From: Bacillota bacterium
GTDB lineage: Bacteria > Bacillota > Clostridia > Peptostreptococcales > Anaerovoracaceae
Direction: 5' to 3'
Assembly: GCA_016281165.1 (NCBI GenBank)
Contig: JAEEIC010000227.1
Location: 1 to 11,544 of the forward strand
Length of the DNA: 11,544 bases
The notes beneath the pieces are model-generated. The model was given only the letters and a program-made list of their open reading frames with translations. It ran no database searches and had not been told where the DNA came from. Of this stretch, positions 6,343-11,544 are shown piece by piece. The translations under genes and the position numbers were made by a program. The stretch's first letter is position 1. Each line of letters opens with the position of its first letter.

Positions 6343-7719
6343 ATGGAAAAGGAAAAGAAAAGCTTTCTGAAACGCGGCGACGTGGACATGACCAGAGGGC
6401 CCATCACCAGGCACCTGCTCTCCTTTGCCCTGCCTCTTTTCATCGGCAACATCTTCCAGATGCTCTACAATACCGTCGACACCTGGGTCGTGGGCAATTT
6501 CGTCAGCAGCGAGGCCTTCTCCGCCGTGGGCACCGTGGGAGCCGCCCTCAACATGATGATAGGCCTGGTCACCGGTCTTTCCAACGGCGGCACCGTCGTC
6601 ATCTCCCAGTATTACGGAGCGGGGCAGTACGATAAGGTCAAGACCGCGACCCATACTATCATGCTGGCTTCGGTCTTCCTCGGCATCTTCCTCAGCATCA
6701 CCGGCGTCGCCATCGTCCCCCTGGTCTTAAGGTTCATGAAGGTGCCCGACGTCATCAAGCCTTACTCCGCGGCCTATCTCCGCATCATGTTCGGCTATAT
6801 GATCTTCGTCGTCATCTACAATATCGCCGCGGCGGTCCTTAGGGCGGTGGGAGATTCGGTCAAGCCCTTCATCTTCCTGGTCATCTCCTGCGTCACCAAC
6901 ATAATCCTCGATCTGGTGCTGGTGATCGTCTTCGATCTGGGCGTAAAGGGCGTCGCCTACGCGACCATAACCGCCCAGGCCCTCTCCACGACCCTCGTGG
7001 TCATCACCATGATGAAGAGCGACTCCTGCATCAGGCTCATACCCAAAGAGCTCAGGATACACGCGCAGACGCTCAAAAAGATCATCTCCCTGGGCATACC
7101 CGCGGCCCTGCAGATGACCATAACGAGCTTCTCCAATATGTTCGTACAAAGCTACATCAACGCCTTCGGGCCCGCCTGCATGGGCGGCTGGACGGCCTAC
7201 AACAAGGTCGACCAGATACTGACCCTGCCGGTACAGTCCGTGAGCCTGGCGACGGCGACCTTCGTCGGCCAGAATCTGGGCAGGAACCAGGTCGACAGGA
7301 CCAGGAAGGGCATAAAGACCGCCATCACGATGACCCTGGGCTTCGTCGCCCTCATGGCCTGCGCGATAGAATTCACCGCTCCGGCCCTCGTCGGCTTCTT
7401 CAACCCCGATACCGAGGTGATCTTCTACGGCAGCCAGTTCTTAAGGCTCATCGCCCCGCTGGTCCTCTTCTTCGCCGTCTACCAGCCTCTGGCGGCCGCG
7501 ATGAGGGGAGCGGGCAACGCGAGAGTCCCCATGTACGCCATGCTCTTCTCCGGCGTGTTCTTCCGCCAGATCTACCTCTTCACCGTCTCGAGGCTCGTGC
7601 CCGGCAACCATCTGGTGATAGGAGCCGCCTATCCGATCGGCTGGGCCCTCTGCAGCGGGATCCTGGTCTACGTATACCTGCACAGCGATATCGCCAGCCA
7701 CCGCATAGTGGAGGACTGA
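6343..7719 (+). CDS. MATE-family multidrug/cation antiporter
   Basis: A 458-residue, 12-helix inner-membrane exporter of the multidrug and toxic compound extrusion family, driven by Na+ or H+ gradients. The N-terminus has the family pattern DMTRGPITRHLLSFALPLF (15-33) followed by IFQMLYNTVDTWVVGNFV; the two six-helix halves recur, with ISLGIPAALQM beginning the second half. The MRGAGNARVPM stretch in the C-terminal half is also typical. The start at 6343 has AAAGG (6329-6333) nine bases upstream; Met16 is an alternative. It is a single gene, diverging from the prepilin-peptidase gene and ending before the terminator near 7768. No dedicated regulator is adjacent. The family is certain; the substrate cannot be told. 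Confidence 0.93.
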   Translation: MEKEKKSFLKRGDVDMTRGPITRHLLSFALPLFIGNIFQMLYNTVDTWVVGNFVSSEAFSAVGTVGAALNMMIGLVTGLSNGGTVVISQYYGAGQYDKVKTATHTIMLASVFLGIFLSITGVAIVPLVLRFMKVPDVIKPYSAAYLRIMFGYMIFVVIYNIAAAVLRAVGDSVKPFIFLVISCVTNIILDLVLVIVFDLGVKGVAYATITAQALSTTLVVITMMKSDSCIRLIPKELRIHAQTLKKIISLGIPAALQMTITSFSNMFVQSYINAFGPACMGGWTAYNKVDQILTLPVQSVSLATATFVGQNLGRNQVDRTRKGIKTAITMTLGFVALMACAIEFTAPALVGFFNPDTEVIFYGSQFLRLIAPLVLFFAVYQPLAAAMRGAGNARVPMYAMLFSGVFFRQIYLFTVSRLVPGNHLVIGAAYPIGWALCSGILVYVYLHSDIASHRIVED

Positions 7720-7767
7720 GCGCCGGCGGAGCCGCATCCCGCGTCCTGAAAGCGTAAGGCAATATAA

Positions 7768-7791
7768 AAGACCGGCCCGAAGGCCGGTCTT
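7768..7791. terminator. Bidirectional terminator between the MATE gene and fba
   Basis: AAGACCGGCC (7768-7777) pairs with GGCCGGTCTT (7782-7791) around CGAA. On the minus strand the loop is the extra-stable C(UUCG)G type and is followed by TTTTATATT, so it should end the fba transcript well. On the plus strand it is followed by CTTCTGTCTTTT, a weaker T-rich tail for the MATE mRNA. Confidence 0.85.
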
Positions 7792-7816
7792 CTTCTGTCT
7801 TTTCGGCAGACTGCCT

Positions 7817-8746
7817 TTACATCTTTCCGCTGGCGTTGAGGACGTTCCTGATCTTGTGAGCGACCATGCCCTTGATGGCGTTGCGGGCGGGTCCCAGATA
7901 CTTTCTGGGGTCGAAATCCTCGGGATGCTCGATGAAGTAGCGGCGGATCTCGGCGGTCATGGCCAGTCTCAGGTCGGTGTCGATGTTGACCTTGCAGACT
8001 CCGTGCTTGACGGCCTCGAGTATCATCTCTTCGGGCACGCCCTGGGCGCCGGGGATCTTGCCTCCGTATTCATTGCAGCGGTCCACGAACTCCTTGAGCA
8101 CGCTGGAGGCTCCGTGGAGCACCAGGGGAGTCTCGGGGATCAGAGCGTGGATCTCCTTGAGCCTCTCGAAATCGAGGTACGGAGTGCCCTTGAACTTGTA
8201 GGCTCCGTGGCTGGTGCCGATGGCGACGGCCAGAGAATCGACTCCGGTCTTTGCCACGAACTCGGCGGCTTCCTCGGGAACGGTGAAGGTGGCGTTCCTG
8301 GCGTCTACCTTTACGGCGTCCTCGATGCCGGCGAGCTTGCCCAGCTCAGCCTCGACGACCACGCCGTGGTCGTGGGCGTAATCGACGACTTCCTTGGTGA
8401 TCCTGATGTTCTCTTCGAGGGGATGCTTGGAGCCGTCGATCATGACGGAGGTGAAGCCGTCGTCGACGCACTTCTTGCAGATGTCGAAGTCTTCGCCGTG
8501 GTCCAGGTGCAGGCAGATGTCGAGGCCGGTATCGATGATGGCGGCCTCCACCAGCTTGACCAGATAAGCCGGCTTCGCGTATTTTCTCGCGCCCGCGGAG
8601 ACCTGCAGGATCAGGGGAGCCTGCTCTTCCTTGGCGGCATCGACTATGCCCTGGATGATCTCCATGTTGTTGACGTTGAAGGCGCCGATGGCGTAATCAG
8701 CGTTCAGCGCTTTAGCGAACATTTCTTTTGTCGTAACGAGTGCCAT
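7817..8746 (-). CDS. fba: Fructose-bisphosphate aldolase, class II
   Basis: A zinc-dependent aldolase that splits fructose 1,6-bisphosphate into dihydroxyacetone phosphate and glyceraldehyde 3-phosphate in glycolysis and gluconeogenesis. The 309 residues match the Firmicutes class II type. Seen: AFNVNN (22-27), HLDHG (80-84) with the catalytic Asp82 and zinc ligand His83, SVMIDGS (100-106), VEAELG (131-136), zinc ligands His180 (GTSHGAYKF) and His211 (LHGASS), and NIDTDLR (254-260) for phosphate binding. AAAGGAG (8753-8759) lies six bases before the ATG. It is the last gene of the leftward unit and ends just before a strong terminator. A tagatose-bisphosphate specificity cannot be fully excluded, but the glycolytic enzyme is the best call. 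Confidence 0.95.
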   Translation of the reverse strand: MALVTTKEMFAKALNADYAIGAFNVNNMEIIQGIVDAAKEEQAPLILQVSAGARKYAKPAYLVKLVEAAIIDTGLDICLHLDHGEDFDICKKCVDDGFTSVMIDGSKHPLEENIRITKEVVDYAHDHGVVVEAELGKLAGIEDAVKVDARNATFTVPEEAAEFVAKTGVDSLAVAIGTSHGAYKFKGTPYLDFERLKEIHALIPETPLVLHGASSVLKEFVDRCNEYGGKIPGAQGVPEEMILEAVKHGVCKVNIDTDLRLAMTAEIRRYFIEHPEDFDPRKYLGPARNAIKGMVAHKIRNVLNASGKM

Positions 8747-8797
8747 TTTATTCTCCTTTCGGAACTCCTTAAAGACCCTGAAGGGGGCCTGTCTGAC

Positions 8798-9367
8798 CTA
8801 CCTTGTGATTATCTTGATTATATCGTTCATGTTCGAGCCGGCGGGTATGGTGAAGGTGCCGGTCTGCAGCTTGGTGTCGGCCTTCTGGGCGATGACCTCC
8901 TTCACGAAGGCCTCCTTCGACTCGACCAGGCCCTGCTGGAAGAGGAGGCTGCCGATCTTGTCGCAGGACGAGCCTGCCGGTATCGTGAACTTTACTTCGG
9001 CCTTGGTGAGGAACTCTCCCCCGGACTGAGGCACGGGCGGCTGGCTCTCTCCCTCCTTGGGCGGCTCGGTGTTCTCCGCGGGCTGCTGCGCCTCGCCTTC
9101 CCTGGGCGGCTCGGTGTTCTCGCCCGTGTTGGCGTCAAAGTGCTCGGGGTCCTTGTTTAGGTTCTCGTCCACCGCTCCGGGAGTCAGGTCGATGTCGGTA
9201 AAGTCAGATTCGGCCTTTCTCTCCACGCTCTTCTGCGAGGCCGCGTAGGCCGGGTAGTCCATGATGGCGCCTACCCGCCAGTAGATGATGAAGGCGGCGG
9301 CCGCCAGTATCATCAGAGCGACGAGTATGTCGTTCATGTTGTATATGAGGTCTTTTATCTTATTCAT
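8798..9367 (-). CDS. Membrane-anchored MltG/YceG-like protein lacking the catalytic domain
   Basis: A 189-residue protein: short cytosolic start MNKIKDLIYNMND, one membrane helix (about 14-31), then an acidic, Pro/Glu-rich linker, then about 65 C-terminal residues (125-189) resembling the LysM-like subdomain of the endolytic transglycosylase MltG. That part contains two TIPAGS motifs (128-133 and 173-178) and LQTGTF. The MltG catalytic domain with its essential Glu is absent, so it may bind peptidoglycan or act as a partner rather than cleave. The linker has two 15-residue repeats, starting ENTEPPREGE and ENTEPPKEGE. The start at 9367 follows AGGGGGAG, better than the upstream in-frame start at 9463; it overlaps smpB by eight bases. 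Its stop is TAG. Comparable short proteins are common in Clostridia, with unproven function. Confidence 0.78.
   Translation of the reverse strand: MNKIKDLIYNMNDILVALMILAAAAFIIYWRVGAIMDYPAYAASQKSVERKAESDFTDIDLTPGAVDENLNKDPEHFDANTGENTEPPREGEAQQPAENTEPPKEGESQPPVPQSGGEFLTKAEVKFTIPAGSSCDKIGSLLFQQGLVESKEAFVKEVIAQKADTKLQTGTFTIPAGSNMNDIIKIITR
9032..9121 (-). repeat. Two tandem 45-bp in-frame repeats in the MltG-like gene
   Basis: Codons 83-97 and 98-112 encode ENTEPPREGEAQQPA and ENTEPPKEGESQPPV, a tandem duplication in the Pro/Glu-rich linker between membrane helix and C-terminal domain. Copy number may vary between strains, which would change the reach of the outer domain. Confidence 0.8.
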
Positions 9368-9827
9368 CTCTCCCCCTGTTCTTTCTGCTGCGGTCCATGT
9401 CGCGGGCCGCGTCCTTTTTCGCCAGATCCGCTCTCTTGTCGTAGAGCTTCTTTCCCCTCGCAACGGCCAGCTGCAGCTTTGCCCTTCCCCTGTTATTCAG
9501 GTAAAGCTTGACCGGTACCAGCGTAAGCCCCTTCTGCGTGACCGCGGTCTCCATGCGCCTGATCTCCTGCCTGTTCAGCAGCAGCTTCTTGGGCCTCATG
9601 GGGTCCGGGTTGTAACGGTTCCCCTGCTCGTAGGGGCTTATATGCATATTATAGACCCAAACTTCTCCTTTTTCCACCTTTGCGAAGGAATCTCTCAGGT
9701 TTACCCCGCCGGCGCGCACCGATTTTATCTCGCAGCCGGTCAGGACTATCCCCGCTTCGAAGCTGTCCTCGAAAAAGTAGTCGTGATAGGCCTTCTTGTT
9801 GTTCGAAATGAGCTTGCCTTCCGCCAT
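9360..9827 (-). CDS. smpB: SsrA-binding protein SmpB
   Basis: The tmRNA-binding protein of trans-translation, which delivers tmRNA to ribosomes stalled on broken mRNAs. The 155 residues match the family: NNKKAYHDYF near the start, EAGIVLTGCEIKSVRAG (24-40), the HISPYEQGN segment (62-70), KKLLLNRQEI (80-89), KGLTLVPVKLYL (99-110) and GKKLYDKRADLAKKD (125-139), followed by the basic tail that acts in the mRNA channel. The true start is 9827; a much longer reading of the same frame runs through lepB in another frame and is spurious. Start and lepB stop share a base (TGATG), implying coupling. The tmRNA gene ssrA, often nearby, is not in this window. Confidence 0.96.
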   Translation of the reverse strand: MAEGKLISNNKKAYHDYFFEDSFEAGIVLTGCEIKSVRAGGVNLRDSFAKVEKGEVWVYNMHISPYEQGNRYNPDPMRPKKLLLNRQEIRRMETAVTQKGLTLVPVKLYLNNRGRAKLQLAVARGKKLYDKRADLAKKDAARDMDRSRKNRGRDE

Positions 9828-10360
9828 CAGTACAGACCCCCTATGCCGCTGAAGGGAAAGAGCCTGAAGACGGCCTTGCCCATGATGCTGTCGATATCGA
9901 CCAGGCCCACATTTTTGGACCTGCTGTCCGAGCTGTTCTGCCTGTTGTCGCCCATGACGAAGACCTTGCCCGCGGGTATGGTGATCTCGTCCATCTCGGT
10001 CTTGGTCTTTCCGTCCTTGGTGTACTCTTCTTCGAGCACCTCGCCGTTGAGTATGACCTGCTCGTTCCTGATGGCGATCTTGTCGCCCGGTATGGCGATG
10101 ACTCTCTTGATCAGGGTCTTGGTCTTGCCGCCGCTGGTCTTGATGCTGCTGGGGAATATGATGATGTCTCCTCTCTCGACGTCGCCGAAGAGCCTGTAGG
10201 CCTGGCGGCTGATGAAGAGGTAATCGTTCTCGTGAAGGGTGTTCTCCATGGAGTGCTCCTTCACTATGGTGGGCTTGATGAAGCTGAGGATGACGGCGGC
10301 GCATATGATGGATATCGATATGTCCTTGATCCATTCCTTCAGGTCTTCCGAGATATGCAT
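9827..10360 (-). CDS. lepB: Signal peptidase I
   Basis: A membrane serine protease that removes signal peptides from exported proteins. The 177 residues form the compact Gram-positive type, with one N-terminal membrane helix (about 13-29). The nucleophile Ser37 lies in HSMENTL, where most family members have Pro in place of the Asn. The general base Lys85 is in IKRVIAIPGD, and the conserved GDNRQNSSDSR box is at 137-147. AAAAAGGAG (10368-10376) lies seven bases before the ATG. The gene sits 34 bases after the pseudouridine synthase and overlaps smpB by one base, so it belongs to the same leftward transcript. Confidence 0.95.
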   Translation of the reverse strand: MHISEDLKEWIKDISISIICAAVILSFIKPTIVKEHSMENTLHENDYLFISRQAYRLFGDVERGDIIIFPSSIKTSGGKTKTLIKRVIAIPGDKIAIRNEQVILNGEVLEEEYTKDGKTKTEMDEITIPAGKVFVMGDNRQNSSDSRSKNVGLVDIDSIMGKAVFRLFPFSGIGGLY

Positions 10361-10394
10361 GTTCTTTCTCCTTTTTATGAAGCGCCCGCCTGCT

Positions 10395-11405
10395 TCAGCG
10401 GACGATGATCTTTTGGAAGAGCTCCGTCTGCACGCTCTGCCAGTTCTCGGGCAGGGGGCAGGAGACGGCGGTGCCGTTCAGGTACTCGAGGGGAGCGGGA
10501 GCGGCGGTGAATTCGACTCTCGCGGCGTGCAGGAGTTGGGTGGTGAGGCCGTTTGAGGCTCCGGGCAGCATATAGGGCTTGCCGCCGTACTTGGTATCGC
10601 CCAGAAGGGGCAGGCCCGCGTAGCTCAGGTGGGCCCTGATCTGGTGGCTCCTGCCGGTCACCAGCTCGACCTCGGCCAGAGTATATCTGCCGTCGGTATA
10701 GAGGGGCCTGGCGACGGTCTCGATGTACTTTCCGCCTTCATAGGAGAGGGACTTTACTATGCCCCGGTTCTTCTTTTCGTCCTTGACCAGCCTGTTCCTT
10801 AAGACCAGCTCCTCCTTGAGCCTGCCGCAGACCACGGTCAGGTAGAACTTTCTCAGGGAGACGCTCTCCTTCGCATCCTTTTCGTCCGCCGGAGCTTCCC
10901 GCAGCATGGCGGAGAGGACTCTCAGGGCTTCGGCGTTCTTGCCGAAGATCACGAGCCCGGTGGTGTTCCGGTCGAGCCGGTGGACGGGGCTGGGGACGAA
11001 GCTCTTCTCGAGCCTCGGGACGTAGGCTCCGCTCTCGATCAGGTAGTCTGTCACCTGGTTGGCCAGGGTGTCTTTCTTTTCGGTCTTGTCGCCGTGGACC
11101 AGCAGGCCGAATGGCTTCGACACTATGATGAGGTCGTCGTTCTCAAAAAGGACCCTGAACTGCCTCTTGGCCGTGCCGCTCCTCTTCTTCTCGCTGTAGA
11201 GGGCCAGGTCTTCTTCGGCCGCGTAGACCGCAAGGACGTCGCCTTCCGCGAGCATGGCGTCTTCCTTGGCCCTTTTGCCGTTGAGCTTGACGTCTTTTCT
11301 TATGAGCTTGTATATGTACGACAGGGGAGCCTTGGGCAGGTATTTCCGCAGGAAACGATCCAGCCTCTGGCCCGCGTCGTTCTTTTCGATCACGATCTCC
11401 TTCAT
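10395..11405 (-). CDS. RluA-family 23S rRNA pseudouridine synthase (RluC/RluD type)
   Basis: Converts specific uridines of large-subunit rRNA to pseudouridine. The 336 residues contain an N-terminal S4 RNA-binding domain (about 11-60) and the RluA catalytic domain. That domain shows VSKPFGLLVH (95-104), HRLDRNTTGLVIF (142-154) with catalytic Asp145, and the C-terminal GRSHQIRAHL (251-260). The S4 domain excludes the short RluA/TruC forms; RluC versus RluD cannot be decided by eye. No Shine-Dalgarno site precedes the ATG at 11405, and the likely -10 box is only 12 bases upstream, so the mRNA may be leaderless. AAGGAG occurs inside codons 2-3. It is the first gene of the leftward unit that continues with lepB, smpB, the MltG-like gene and fba. 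Confidence 0.92.
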   Translation of the reverse strand: MKEIVIEKNDAGQRLDRFLRKYLPKAPLSYIYKLIRKDVKLNGKRAKEDAMLAEGDVLAVYAAEEDLALYSEKKRSGTAKRQFRVLFENDDLIIVSKPFGLLVHGDKTEKKDTLANQVTDYLIESGAYVPRLEKSFVPSPVHRLDRNTTGLVIFGKNAEALRVLSAMLREAPADEKDAKESVSLRKFYLTVVCGRLKEELVLRNRLVKDEKKNRGIVKSLSYEGGKYIETVARPLYTDGRYTLAEVELVTGRSHQIRAHLSYAGLPLLGDTKYGGKPYMLPGASNGLTTQLLHAARVEFTAAPAPLEYLNGTAVSCPLPENWQSVQTELFQKIIVR

Positions 11406-11544
11406 AACCGATTTATATTATCACAAAACGGGCTGAAATGCTTGCTTTTTCGGCATTTGACATCAAAGCGTAAAGATGTCTTTATGATGGGCCGGCATCC
11501 GCTGCCTGAGGGGACCATCGCGGGTCGCGGTGCTTAGCGACTGA
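11406..11544. other. Upstream intergenic region at the right edge
   Basis: Besides the -10 box above, it holds an inverted repeat TAAAGA-TG-TCTTTA (11471-11484) and a possible 5-bp hairpin (GTCGC 11524-11528 with GCGAC 11537-11541). A minus-strand frame entering from the right ends in TGA at 11463-11465 after 26 codons and could be the tail of an upstream gene, but its codon composition is only middling. I recognise no RNA gene here. Confidence 0.3.
11417..11425 (-). promoter_or_regulatory. Candidate extended -10 promoter of the rluC/D-lepB-smpB-fba unit
   Basis: On the minus strand this reads TGTGATAAT: GATAAT (5 of 6 matches to TATAAT) with TG one base upstream. No good -35 is present at 17 bases. 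The start of transcription would fall near 11410, about five bases before the ATG. Confidence 0.5.

Noticed and set aside
7856..9160. 434-codon open frame on the plus strand
   Set aside because: It is antisense to fba and the MltG-like gene, both of which have clear motifs. Long antisense frames are expected opposite GC-rich codon-biased genes.
9368..9463. Longer N-terminus of the MltG-like protein
   Set aside because: The extra 32 residues are Arg-rich, overlap smpB out of frame, and lack a ribosome site; the Met at 9367 has AGGGGGAG in front.
9828..10334. Upstream extension of the smpB frame
   Set aside because: The added sequence is Arg/His/Gln-rich and overlaps lepB out of frame; SmpB homology begins at the Met at 9827.
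11463..11543. Tail of a minus-strand gene entering from the right edge
   Set aside because: It is only 26 codons with mediocre GC3 and no recognisable motif; noted only within the intergenic entry.
1..11544. Mobile elements, CRISPR arrays, tRNA, rRNA or tmRNA genes
   Set aside because: No transposase motifs, terminal repeats, regularly spaced repeats or recognisable RNA gene sequences were seen.

Overview
The window looks like a GC-rich (roughly 60% by eye) chromosomal segment of a Gram-positive anaerobe of the Bacillota, most likely Clostridia. Evidence: strong purine-rich Shine-Dalgarno sites, a short Gram-positive-type signal peptidase I, an energy-coupling-factor (ECF) module ecfA1-ecfA2-ecfT, a 309-residue class II aldolase of Firmicutes type, and frequent AGG (Arg) and ATA (Ile) codons despite the GC-rich composition. 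The genus cannot be named from the sequence. No insertion sequence, phage gene, tRNA, rRNA or CRISPR array is visible, so most of this is ordinary core genome.

Layout. (1) Bases 1-150: the last codons of a plus-strand gene, then two hairpins, the second a clear terminator. (2) 153-758, minus: pcp, pyroglutamyl-peptidase I, with an extended -10 promoter. (3) 759-996: a divergent intergenic region holding the pcp promoter, an inverted repeat and a promoter for the rightward operon. (4) 997-5562, plus: a tightly packed unit made of an unrecognised exported protein broken by an in-frame TAG, ecfA1, ecfA2, ecfT and trmB. Every junction from ecfA1 to trmB overlaps or abuts. (5) 5559-6233, minus: a lone prepilin-peptidase-like protease that meets trmB tail to tail, with overlapping stop codons. 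(6) 6343-7719, plus: a MATE-family efflux transporter. (7) A bidirectional terminator near 7768-7791. (8) 11405 down to 7817, minus: rluC/rluD-type pseudouridine synthase, lepB, smpB, a membrane-anchored MltG/YceG-like protein without a catalytic domain, and fba. These are so closely spaced that one transcript is likely.

How the genes work together. EcfA1, EcfA2 and EcfT are the ATP-driven core of a group II ECF vitamin or metal importer. No S component is nearby, so the module is presumably shared by S components encoded elsewhere. TrmB and the RluA-family enzyme modify tRNA and rRNA, SmpB rescues stalled ribosomes with tmRNA, LepB processes exported proteins, and Fba works in glycolysis. 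The mix is housekeeping.

Points most worth a second look: the amber stop inside a gene that otherwise has promoter, ribosome site, signal peptide and long coding sequence; the zero-gap, in-frame TAG|ATG joint between ecfA2 and ecfT; the strong excess of the palindrome CTTAAG; the catalytically truncated MltG-like protein; a probably leaderless rluC-type mRNA; an inverted repeat over the pcp -35 region; and a tandem 16-bp repeat just ahead of the MATE gene. I did not find a clearly new multi-gene system.
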